Part shown: piece after piece, positions 46,001 to 55,737 of the stretch
Layout: each line of letters opens with the position of its first letter
Position numbering within the stretch: the stretch's first letter is position 1
Origin: Cyanophora paradoxa
Lineage: Eukaryota > Glaucocystophyceae > Cyanophorales > Cyanophoraceae
Assembly (NCBI GenBank): GCA_004431415.1
Contig: QPMI01000432.1
Coordinates: 394,134-458,133 of the forward strand
DNA length: 64,000 bases
Reading direction: 5' to 3'
Program-made: the position numbers and the translations under genes
Notes under the pieces: generated by a model
Told to the model about the DNA's origin: nothing
Database searches by the model: none
The model's input: the letters and a program-made list of their open reading frames with translations, nothing else

Positions 46001-49000
46001 CCCCCCCCCCCCCCCCCCCCCCGCCCCCGGCCCCTGCACGCCGAGCTGAGGCGAGGCCGCAGGGGACCGCGCTGGCCGCCGTGGCCGGGGGCCCAGTTGA
46101 GGACGCCCTCCCCCTCGTCCGCTTCCTCCTCTCGAAAGGGGCCGACCCGAACGCCGGCCGGCGCCTCGCCCGCCCCATCGCGTCCGCCGCTCTGGCCGCC
46201 GGAGGCAGGACGGATGTCCTAAAGGTTCAAGTTTTCATTTCTGCCGCGGTCGTGATCATGAATTCGCTGCCGACGCGCGCCCTCCTCACAGGTGCTTCTG
46301 GACGCGGGCGCCACGCTCGACGCCGAGCACGTGGTGGAACAAGAAAGGGGCGCCGGCCCCCCGCGGCCGCTGCCCGTCGCGGCCCTCACGAAAGGCGCCA
46401 CCCGGATGTGAGCGCATCGAATTCGCCGCCGGCCACGCCGGCGCCCACGTCGATGTTCCGCCGCGCAGGTTCCTGCTCCAGCGCGAGTTCGATCGGCTCT
46501 CCGCGCCAGGCGCACCGCGCCCGCCCGTCGAGCGCGCCAGAACGGTCTACCTCCTCAGCGGGAAGCGCGTGCGCCCATGCCATCCCCCAGTAGCGGTCGG
46601 GCTCGTGATCGGCCGCGCCGCTCATGATCACCCCGCCACGCAAGGACGACGGGGCGCTCTCCGGCGCCGCCGCCAGGTGCGGCCTCCGCTCTGAGGAGAT
46701 CTATAGCTAGAAGCCCTTGGATTTCCCTGACCCTCGAGCCCTCCAGGTTCCTCCTCACAGCTTTCATCGCCACTCTCGAGGGCACGGAACCAGAGGCCGC
46801 CCGGCGCGTCCCGCGCGCGCCCGCGCCCGCGCCCAGAGGAGCTCGATGCGACCCGTGCGCGCGCCGCAGGCTCGCCATCGATCTCCTCCTCGCCTGCGAC
46901 GGCCGGCTGCGCGTCCGGGACTTCCTCGTCACAGACCCGAAGGTCGATCCCGGCGCCAGCCCCGCCCGCCTGCAGCTGCCCGCCCGCCCCCGGGCCCTCG
47001 GCCCTCTGACGTGCTTCTCGCGATCGGCAGTTTGCGGAGCGCTTCGCGAGCGAAGCGGGGGCGGCGGAGGAGGGGATGCGCGTGTGGCGCGGCGCGGTGC
47101 GCCTCGCGGCCCTCGAGGGCCGCCTCGACCTCGACGGCCGCGGGCCCGGCGAGCTCGCGATCGAGGAGGGCCCCCTCGAGCTCCCCGAACCCGATCTCTC
47201 CGCCGCCCTCCGCGAGGTCCGGATCCCGCACGACCTCGCACCCGAGCGCCGGCTCGCCCCGCGACGACCCCGACCCCGACCCCGACCCCGACGCCGACGC
47301 GGCGCAGGCGTGCCTCCTCGGGCTGCGCCTGACGGCCCTCCGCCTCGCCCGCGCCGCCCCCAGCGTCCAGTCAGCCCGCCGGCGCCGGCCCCCCCCCCGC
47401 CGCCCCTCGAGCTCCCCATCTAACGCGCCCCGCCCCGGCCCGTGCAGCACACCCGCGGCCGACGCCCTAGGGCGCGCGCCGCTGTACCACGCGGCGGCCC
47501 GGGGGCCCGCCATGCTGGACGTCTGCGGGGCGCTCCTGGACCGAGGTACCCCCCCCCGAGCCCGGCCGAGCCCGGAATCCACTCTCAATCTGCGCCGGCT
47601 TTAATTTCGAGCTCGCTGCGCCCGCGCAGGCGCCGAGCTGACGCCGGCGGTGCTGAACGCGACGCGGGACGGCGAGTTCCGGCGGGCCCTCAAGGAGCGC
47701 GCCGCCCTCCGCCAGGTCTTCATCAGGTCTGCTGCACCCGCCCTAGGCCTCGCCCTCGATCGCGAGAGCTCGCGCTCGCGCTCGGGTCCCGCCGACGCCT
47801 CGCAGCTACGGGCACCACCCCGTCGACGTCGCGCGCTTCGCCCTCCGCCTCCGCGACCGACTCCAATCCGACGGCGTAATGGCGCGGCCCCGCCGCCCCT
47901 CGAGCTCCGATCCCACCCCTCTCTGCTGCGGCTGAACGTTCTGCGCAGTGCTGGGTGCGGTTCGACTGGCCGGGAGGAGGCGCTCCGCCCCGCTAAAAAG
48001 CAGCGCAGATGGACGAGATGAAGGCTACGGGCATCGAGGCCGGCACCGAGGTCTCCCCCGCCCCCTCCCTCTCGGTGCGGGTCTGACTCGGTGATCATGA
48101 CGCCCGCGGCAGTGGCGGGAGGAGATCGGCCGCGGGCTCCGAATGGCCAAAGCCGTCGTCTTCGTCGCCTCCCCGGTGCCTTCGATTTCGGCGCCAGATC
48201 TTTCTCCTCGGCGCTTTCTCCGTCTCACCGAGCCGCCCGCCCGCAGCACTCCTGCGCCTCGGACTGGTGGCGCGTGGACCCCGCACCCCGCGAAAAACCC
48301 CGACCTTGAGCTTATGATCACGGCGACCGCAGCATGCTGGAGCTGAGCCGGGCGCTGGACCTCGGGAAAGCCGTTGTCCCCGCCTGGCGCCTCCGCACTG
48401 AGCTGGACCCCCGCGCCGCGGTCCGGCCCCCTTCTTCCACTTCCTCCGAGCCGGCTCGGCGAGCCGACGTATACGTATCCCCCCGGCAGGGGCTCCTCCG
48501 TGGCCTCGCCATCGCGGACTTCACGACGCGCGCACCCCGTACCCCCTCTCCTTCATCGGCTCTTTGACGCCACGGCGCCCGCGGCCGCAGCGACGAGCTC
48601 TTCGAGTCCGGGTACAGCTCCTTCCTGGCTGGCCTGAAAGCCGCCCTCGCGGCCGTCCCCTCCGAAGGCGCCCCGCGTCCCCCACCGCGGTGTGATCGGT
48701 GCCGCGCTGATCATGAGCGCTTGCCGGCAGACGGCGGGGGGGAGGGGGCGGAGGGGGCCCTAGGCCTGCTCGCCCACCCGAACGCGCGCTGCGACCCCGC
48801 CGCCGGCCCCTTCTGCTTCGTCTGGAGCAGCCCCGAGGTCCGCCCCGCCCGCCCGGGCCGCCCCCGCCCCCGCCCCGCGCCGCCCCGCCGCCGAGCCCGG
48901 CCGGCCTGCAGGACGCGCCCCACGCGGCGGCCGCCGTCGGCGCGGCGGCGCTGCGCGGCGTCCGCTGCTTCGTCGACTGCTCCGTGCCGCCCTCGCTCTT

Positions 49001-49927
49001 TTTCTCGTTCTCGCCGCACCCTCGCGCGCGGCCTCTGATCGAGAGTACGTCTCGCAGGACGGCCCGCCGGAGGAGGGGGCCTCCCGCGCCCTCGCCGCCT
49101 GCGCCGCCTTCGTGCCCCTCCTAGGAGCCTCGAGCTCCTCCTCCCCCGCCCTGGCCTCCCGCCTCAAGGTGCCCGGCGGCCCGCCCCGCCCTTTGATTTC
49201 TCTCGTAGAGTCGAGAGTCGAGCCGGCGCCCGCGGCCGCAGGCGGCCGCCGCCCACTCCGTACCCGTCCGCCCGCTCGTCCTCTCCGGCACGCGGGCGCG
49301 TTCCCTTCCTCTCGCGTTGGATCTATGTATCTCCCGTTGCGATCCGAGCCAAACCCGCTGCCAGGTGCCTTTCGCGCTGGAGTACACCCTCGCGAGGACG
49401 CGGGGCTTCCCCCTCGTACCCCGCGGCGGCGCCGCGGACGACGTCGACGTCGACCCTGCCGTCCGCCCCTGCAGGCCCCCCGATCGCGAGCCCTCCGAAC
49501 CTGACCGCACTCAGGTTCTCGACGCTCTGCTGGCGGATATCGATGCGAGGGGCCCGCGGCCGGACGCCGCGCCGGCGGCTGCGCCCGTCTGGCACGATCA
49601 CTCCGCCGTGCCGGGGGCGCCCTCCTCTCGCGATCGCGATCGCGAGGCACTCAGGGCCGCGATCGCGAAGCTCGACGCCGAGCACGCGCGGGTACGAATA
49701 TTAATCCCGAGATTGGGCCCTCCCTCCCTTTCACCTGCTGATCATGACTTCCTCTGGCGCAGTTGGAGGCGGAGCTGGTGGAGCTCGACCGTGCCGGCGC
49801 CACGCGGGCTAGCGCTATAGCTACCAGCGCTCCCGCGGCCCCTGCACGGGATGTGCAGCCCTTGGGTGCAGCGGCGGACCCCAGGCAGCCGGCAGCCCGT
49901 TCTTCGAGAGCTTGTAGCATGATGTAG
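43077..49927 (+). CDS. Ankyrin-repeat protein with two TIR domains (paralogue B)
   Basis: Proposed start ATG 43077 (MDGAGPDTTIPMMDLAARMA). Ankyrin-type exons run from 43310 to about 47550: LLAAACAAAEGGRTDVLKHL, MLWAVRAGHADCLRFFVEHG, GGRTPLHAAAALNSVALVR, APLHLACEALAVDTALLLLE, RAPLYHAAARGPAMLDVCGA. TIR1 begins FRRALKERAALRQVFIS|YGHHPVDVARFALRL, continues GLRMAKAVVFVASP and HSCASDW, and with a GC donor at 48270 gives SDWC|MLELSRALDLGKAVVPA; the Glu codon is 48340-48342. TIR2 has GPFCFVWSSPE, AAALRGVRCFVDCS, ALAACAAFVPLLGASSSS and FALEYTLARTRGFPLVP; the Glu codon is 49379-49381. A short coiled coil (ALRAAIAKLDAEHAR|LEAELVELDRAG) ends the protein at TAG 49925-49927. Both TIR domains keep the NADase-type glutamate. 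Same order and the same intron sites as paralogue A. Confidence 0.78.
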
Positions 49928-50251
49928 TGGCTTCACACCGTACAGGTACGGCGCAGGGAAAATAGCGGGGTCTCGAGCTCCATGCGACCTCAATTGCCGT
50001 GTATAAATAATGAATAGTTGGCTATAGTTACGTACGTTCCCCTCAACTGCATGTGTACATGTACTCATGATCATGACGTCGACTCGCGATCGCGATCGGC
50101 GACTCATGATGCGCCTCGAGCTCGCGATATCCGGTATCGATATCGATTGACTCAGTGAGCTCGCGCGCGCCGGAACAAAAGAACCGGAACAGGCCCTAGC
50201 TAGCTATAGGCCGTAGGTCTGAAGGCAGGGAGCGGCTACATCCAGCCACAG
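49928..50251. other. Gene-free stretch between convergent stops
   Basis: 324 bases with TCGCGATCGCGATCGGCGA-like palindromes (50085-50105) and ATATCGATATCGAT (50130-50145). No gene recognised. Confidence 0.5.
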
Positions 50252-52702
50252 CTAGCGGGAGCCGGAGCCGGAGACGGTCCCCGCGAGGCGCACGTACTTC
50301 TCCAGGTCCCCGTAGATCTGAGGGAGGCGTGGGCGAGGCGGAAAGCTTAAGGTGCGGGGCGGGGCAGGGCAGGAGGCTGGTAGGGGCCGGGAGCTCGCGG
50401 GGCGCACGCGCGGGGGCCAGCGATCTAGATAGAGGTCCAGGCCCGACTAGGCAGATCGAGGGCCGGGAGCGGGGCAGCTGCAGGACAGGGCAGGGCAGGA
50501 GGCCTAGGCTGGAAGGGCCGCGCGCACGCGCGGGGGCCAGCGGCGGACGGTCCGCAGGGGGGGGGGGGGGGGGGGGGATATTTAGATAGAGGGCCAGGCC
50601 GACTAGGCTAGAAGGCCAGGCCCGACTAGGCGGATCGGGCGAGGGGAAAGGAGAGGGGCAGCTGCAGGGCCTGCGGGGCTGGAAGGCAGGACCGGGCGGG
50701 GCAGCTGCAGGGCAGGGCAGGCAGGGCGCCTAGGCTGGAAGGGCGCGCGCACGCGCGGGGGCCAGCGGCGGACGGTCCGCAGGGGGGGGGGGGGGGGGGA
50801 TATTTAGATAGAGGGCAGGCCCGACTAGGCTAGAAGGCCAGGCCCGACTAGGCGGATCGGGCGAGGGGAAAGGAGAGGGGCAGCTGCAGGGCCTGCGGGG
50901 GCTGGAAGGGCAGGACCGGGCGGGCAGCTGCAGGGCAGGGCAGGGCAGGCGCCTAGGCTGGAAGGGGCGCGCGCACGCGCGGGGGCCAGCGGCGGACAGT
51001 GCGGAGCCAGTCGAGGTCGGCGTAGCGCGGGTCGGTGCTCAGCGCCGCCTCCCACTGGCGATCCGCCTCGTCCAGCTGCCCCGAGCCGCCAGCCCCGCCG
51101 CCAGCGCCGCGCTCATGTCCGCGAAGCCCTAAGTCCGGATCAAATCCGGATCGAATCCGGATCAAATCCGGATCAAATCTGGAAGCTCGCCTGGTATTTC
51201 GCGGTGAGGCCGCGGAAGATGCCGACCGCCTCGCCCGTCCTGCCCGTCTCGTAGAGCGCAAGCGCGTAGTTCGCCGCGCGAAGACAAAGTCCTTGTAGGA
51301 GACGTTTAGATTTAGATCAGTTAGTTAGATTAGTAGCTGTAGGCTGCCGACCTTGGCGATCTTGGTGGCCCGCTCGTAGTCCGAGAGTGCCTTCTCCCAG
51401 CGCCCGAGGCCGGCGTTCGCGTTGCCCCGGTTGTTCACGCCTGCAGAGGAAGAAGAAGAAGACGAGTCAGATAGGGAGGGGGGGGGGCAGAGGGGGAGAG
51501 GGGAGAGAGGGTGTGTGGAGGAGTGAGAGAGAGGCGGGTTGGGGGGGGGGGGGGGGGGGGGGGACAGGAGAGGTGGATGGAGAGGGGGGAGGGAGGGAAG
51601 GGGGAGGGGAGAGGGAGAGGTATGGCGGGGGGAGAGGAGAGGCCTAGGGTAGGGTGGTGGGGGCGGGGGCGCACGACGGGGTCGTTCGAGTCCATTGAAA
51701 GAACCTGCGCGGTGCGGGGGTAGATTTAACGAGCCGTTCAAGGGGGGGGAGGGAAGGGGGGTACGGGCCTTGTCGTAGCTTTTGATCGCCTGCGCACGCG
51801 GAACCCGGGGTTGTCAACCGTGCAAACGAAACGCGCGGTTGTACCCCCATCCAGGAGACAAGGTAGGGCCGGGGTGGAAGAAAGGGGGGGGGGACGGGGG
51901 GGGGTAGCACCTCCTCGAAGCGGCCGAGTCCCTCGAGGGCAACGCCGCGGTTGAGGTAAGGATCGATGGCTCCGGGCTCCAGCTCGATGGCTTTTGCTGT
52001 AGTCGGCCAGCGCCAGCTCGAGCTTGTTCTGCGACGTCCGCGCGTTCCGCGGTTGCTGTAGCCCTCCGCCCGGTCCGGCACCATCCCGATGATCTCCGTC
52101 CACACCTCTGCCGCGCCGCATCATCAGAGGGCTGCGCCCGCGCCCGCGAGAGAGAGAGCGTGCGCACTCTCAGCCTCCTCGAAGTTCCCGACGTTCGTCA
52201 GGCTGCGGGCCGACACTTCAGAGAGTGCGGCATGCAATTGAATGAAGAACGCACTCGAACGCGCGGTCGAAAAGCTTGCGCAGCTGCGGCAGAGAGTGGG
52301 AGCGCGTGCACGTGAGGCGTGGGGCGTGGCTGCGGCGCCCTGGCGCGGCGCACCTTAAGCAGGTCGTCAACGGACAAGTTCAAGGGAGAGTTGGGATCGA
52401 CGGGCCCGACACCGCGGGGGGTGCGCTTGCGGCGGCGAGTGCGGGGCGGACGTCGCCAGAGGCGCCGCGGCCAAAGCAGCAGCGGCCAGAGCAGCGGCCA
52501 GACCTTGTCGTAGAGATGAAGCTACCGCATACTTTCTATCCGACCCGGCGGCGCTCGTGCTGGGCTCGCCGGAGCACGTGGCGCCCTCGCTGCGTGCTGG
52601 GCGGGACGGGGAAGCCCGCGGGAGCGGGCAGATCGTCCCTCTCCATCCAACCGCTTGCCTCTGCACGGGCGTGGCGAGTGCGCTTGCTGCGAAGCTGGCC
52701 AT
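50252..52702 (-). CDS. Tetratricopeptide repeat protein, probably plastid thylakoid
   Basis: The start is ATG 52702 (MASFAASALATPVQRQAVGW). The N-terminus is low in acids, followed by SSLRQGLAAALAAAALAAAP, a hydrophobic Ala-rich stretch that fits a bipartite targeting peptide, but a mitochondrial route cannot be excluded. Later exons carry TPRs: WTEIIGMVPDRAEGYSNRGN, KAIELEPGAIDPYLNRGVAL, GNANAGLGRWEKALSDYERA, FAADMSAALAAGL and LDEADRQWEAALSTDPRYAD. The end, LDWLRTVRRWPPR|IYGDLEKYVRLAG, matches the RRWPP ending of plant chloroplast TPR proteins. Stop TAG at 50254-50252. The last intron (50976-50318) is filled with tandem repeats. One exon contains a run of GGATCAAATCC repeats nearby. Divergent from NAXE over 69 bases. 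Confidence 0.75.
50400..50992. repeat. Tandem repeat of about 225 bases in the last TPR-gene intron
   Basis: The core GCGCACGCGCGGGGGCCAGC occurs near 50402, 50522, 50748 and 50971. The last three are 223-226 bases apart and share the long stretch with the G run, ATATTTAGATAGAGGG and AGGCCCGACTAGGC. The fourth copy overlaps the real exon edge, so each repeat carries a copy of the exon end and splice donor. Confidence 0.85.
51134..51182. repeat. Short tandem repeat, TCCGGATCAAA unit
   Basis: Four to five imperfect copies of an 11-12 base unit (CCGGATCAAAT). It falls in a predicted intron of the TPR gene. A similar GATTCGATCCGAT-type string is in an SDR intron near 17680. Confidence 0.75.
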
Positions 52703-52771
52703 GACGCGGTGCTGGTCAACTAAGTGTGCCACTACCCCCGCGACCAGCTTGCTGCTTGCTTGCCACGCTTC
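52703..52771. promoter_or_regulatory. 69-base divergent promoter between TPR and NAXE genes
   Basis: Only 69 bases lie between the two proposed start codons, so both genes must share this region or start transcription inside each other. If NAXE starts at its second ATG (52988) the gap is 285 bases. Confidence 0.45.
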
Positions 52772-54103
52772 ATGCAAGCATTCGCTGCGGCCGCGGCACT
52801 CGCATACGCGCGCACGCCAGCCAGACTGACGCCGCGACCAGCCGCATCCGTCCGGCGCGCCGCCCGCTCTCCTTCGTCCGCCGTCCACACCGGCGCCCTC
52901 TCCCGCCCGTCGGCGAGCTTCTTCGGACAGCAGCCGCGATACGCATTCGCATCGCGCGGACGTCAGCTACCTCAGCGCACCGTTACCATGGCGTCCGGCA
53001 GCGGAGCGCCGATCAAGTACCTCTCGCAGACGGAGGCCCAGAAGATCGATGAGGAGCTCATGGGCCCTCTTGGTTTCTCTGTCGATCAGCTGATGGAGCT
53101 CGTGCGTTCCGCCCCCGGCGCTGTTCGCATACGCGTCGCTTACAAGCGCCGCCGCTCGCACGTCGGGATGTTGGCGCAGGCCGGCCAAGCGTGCGCCCTC
53201 TCGGTCGCGCGCGCCTACCCTTTGGAGAAGCACCCTCGCGTGCTCGTGATATGCGGGTTCGTCGGGCGACTCGCCGGGCTGTCGCGGGCGCCGACGACGC
53301 GTGCCTGCGGCAGGCCTGGTAACAACGGTGGGACGGCCTGGTGGCCGCGCGGCACCTGGCGCACTTCGGATACAAGCCGTGCGATTCTCGCTTCTCTGTC
53401 TGCGTTCCGCTCCGCGCGGCCGACGCCGACGGCAGGGCGATCGTGTACCCGAAACGGACGGCGAAGCCGCTGTACGCGAACCTCGTCGTCACGTGCGAGT
53501 CGCTGGGCATACCCGTCCTCGACGCCCTCCCCGCTGACTTCGAGGCCGCATTTGACGTGCGCCCGCGCCCGCCCCGGCCCGCGACCGTAGGCTAGGCCCC
53601 CTCACGACCAGCCGCCCCTGGGTACAGGTCGTGGTGGACGCGATCTTCGGATTCAGCTTCATGAGCGGGGGCGTGCGGCCGCCCTTCGACGCCATCCTCG
53701 CCGCCCTCGCCCGCACCAAGCTCCCCGTCGCCTCCATCGACGTACCCTCCGTCCGCCCCCTGCCCCGCCCCCTCCGTTCCCCCTCCCCCCTCTCATGTTT
53801 CGCCCCTCCTGACTGTCCGCGGGACATGCAGGGATGGGACCTCGAGAAGGGTGTGTACCCCCCGCGCAGCTAGAGCCAGCCCCTGCTAAGGTTAAACTCA
53901 CCGACGCGGGCGTGCAGGACCGACGGGCCCGGACGCGATCCGGCCGGACGTGCTGATCAGCCTGACGGCCCCGAAGGCCTGCTCCCGCCACTTCGCGGGG
54001 CGCCTCCACTTCCTCGGGGCCGCTTCGTGCCCCCCGCCATCGCCCAGAAGTACCAGCTCGCGCTGCCCCGTACCCAGGCCTCGACTACATCCTCCAGCTC
54101 TAG
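52772..54103 (+). CDS. NAXE: NAD(P)H-hydrate epimerase with three single-base breaks
   Basis: Repairs damaged NADHX/NADPHX by epimerising R to S forms. The conserved core starts [20 protein letters not shown] (52988) then [34 protein letters not shown]. In-frame sequence upstream from ATG 52772 ([19 protein letters not shown]) is rich in Ala/Arg/Ser and looks like an organelle presequence. The GNNGG motif is present but the frame is then lost at G run 53330-53332; the next frame gives [15 protein letters not shown] and [20 protein letters not shown]. Then [20 protein letters not shown] and [20 protein letters not shown]. Two more single-base losses, at G run 54016-54019 and C run 54066-54069, separate HFLG from [17 protein letters not shown] and from the typical end [10 protein letters not shown] (TAG 54101-54103). 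All three are at homopolymers, so assembly error is likelier than a pseudogene. Confidence 0.88.
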
Positions 54104-54208
54104 CCGCCCGGCCGCCCCGCCGCCCGCCCCGCCCCACTCCCGCTGTGGTTGCTCGCCGAGCATGTCAAGTATCTGCATGGCGCACACGTCCCTCCCTCCG
54201 CCGCCGTC

Positions 54209-55346
54209 CTACATCATGAAGCCGAAATCGAGGTTCTTCTCGCCGTAGCCGAAGTAGACGTGCCCGAAGTTGCGCGTGCCGGCCATGTGGTAGAACAGGA
54301 AGCCCGGCCACAGGAAGTTGCGCAGCGTCGCCACCTGCGTCAGCGGCTCGAACTGCACCGACCAGCAGCCTGCGGGCCCTCGTCAGCGGGGCGCGGCGGG
54401 GCGGGCGCGAAGCGAGGGCGCGCGGGCGCACCCTTCGGGACGTCCTTGGAGATGGGGGGGAAGAAGTCCTTGTCGAAGGAGGGCTTCTCTTCGATGTCCT
54501 CCACCTGGGTGAAGTGCCCGTAGTTCGCCATGTTCTGCGACCCGCCGATGCTGAGGCCTGCGGCCCCCGCTCAGCGCCCCGAGCCCCGCGAAAAGGAAAG
54601 GAGCGGAGCGCCGGTCGTGCGCACCCTCGAACTTCTTGTTGAAGGCGGCGTAGTGCGTCACGCTCAGCGCGATGGCGCCCGGGGCACTATCGAGCACTCC
54701 AGATCGATTTGCTCCACCAGCGTCGCTAGCCGCTGCTCCTCCGTGATCTTGTACTCGCCGGGCGCGAGCTCCCCCTCGACGGGCTCCGCCGGCGGCTCCG
54801 GCTCCGCGGCTTCCTCCTTCGGCTCCGCGCCCTCTTCCTCCTCCGGCTCCGGAGCTAAGGGGCGGCCGCACGTCAGCGGCAGCGGCGGCTCCGGCGGGGA
54901 AGGCGGCGCACGGGGCGGCGGCGGCGGGTCCTTCCCCATGTACTCGAAGAGCGGGTCCCCGCAGAAGAGATTTGTCAGCTGCTCAACGCGATCCTTCGTT
55001 ACTTGGTCCACCGCAGGCAGCGGCTTGAAGGACATGCCGCCGTTCGCACTGCAGACGGTCAGCCTCGGCGTCCTTCTCGGCGCAGGGCAGCGCGGCGTGC
55101 TAACCTGTAAAAGCTCGTGCGGACATTCTTGTCCTGCAACCGCAGAATCTTCGGAAAGCCTTGCGCCACGATGTAGTCCACAGGGCCGGTGGTCATCACT
55201 TTGCCCCAGAAGTGCACTCTGTCGAAGTTGTGCTCCAGCTTCAGCAGCATGAGAGAGGACTCCAGGGTTGCCCGCTCATGGTCTGTGAGCGTGTAGCCGT
55301 AGGCTGCTATGTGTGGGAGGTTCAGGAGCAAATCCTCGGACTCCAT
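54209..55346 (-). CDS. RSPH9: Radial spoke head protein 9
   Basis: Component of the radial spoke head that links the central pair to the outer doublets in motile axonemes. The start ATG 55346 gives [20 protein letters not shown], then [40 protein letters not shown] and [14 protein letters not shown], closely following the N-terminus of animal and Chlamydomonas RSP9. Later exons give [20 protein letters not shown], an inserted Pro/Glu-rich segment (about 54930-54770), [40 protein letters not shown] and, at the end, [20 protein letters not shown] with [16 protein letters not shown]. The acidic insert (about 50 residues) is unusual for the family. Tail-to-tail with NAXE, 105 bases apart; head-to-head with the LRRC74-like gene. 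Confidence 0.95.
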
Positions 55347-55737
55347 CCCTAGCTACGCGCGTCCTGACGCGCCGCCGCGGTGTTCTGTCGCTCTATCTAT
55401 CGCCTCCGAGCTCGCCGCTGTGCTGCTTCGCCTGTTTTCGTCGCCTGCAAAAGGTGCAATTCTTGTCGCAATGCGGTAGCCCCTCAAGCGGCGACTCGGC
55501 GGCGAGTCGGCGGCGACTTGGCGGCCAGCTCATCGCACGCAGGCTTCCTGCTCGCTGCGCGGTTTCTTGAACCGCTCCAAGCTCTCCGGAAGCTTTCGGG
55601 GCCGACGCTCGACACGCGGTCGCCGCGGCCACAGCTTTAAGCCTTGACTTAGCTAGGGCAGCCCGTGGCGCGCACTTGGCGGAGCTGGAGGTCTGCGGTC
55701 GCTCTAGGTAGCTATCCGGGCGGCGCGACGAAGGAGG
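55347..55737. promoter_or_regulatory. Shared 5' region between RSPH9 and LRRC74-like genes
   Basis: About 390 bases between opposite starts, with GGCGACTCGGCGGCGAGTCGG repeats at 55490-55530. Promoter role inferred from layout. Confidence 0.4.

Noticed and set aside
50400-50992. CRISPR-like array
   Set aside because: Repeats are about 225 bases, lack uniform spacers and lie in an intron of a eukaryotic gene.
54104-54248. Extension of the NAXE frame to a stop at 54248
   Set aside because: It overlaps the RSPH9 coding end and loses the conserved YPG..QL C-terminus, which is present one base out of frame with a stop at 54103.
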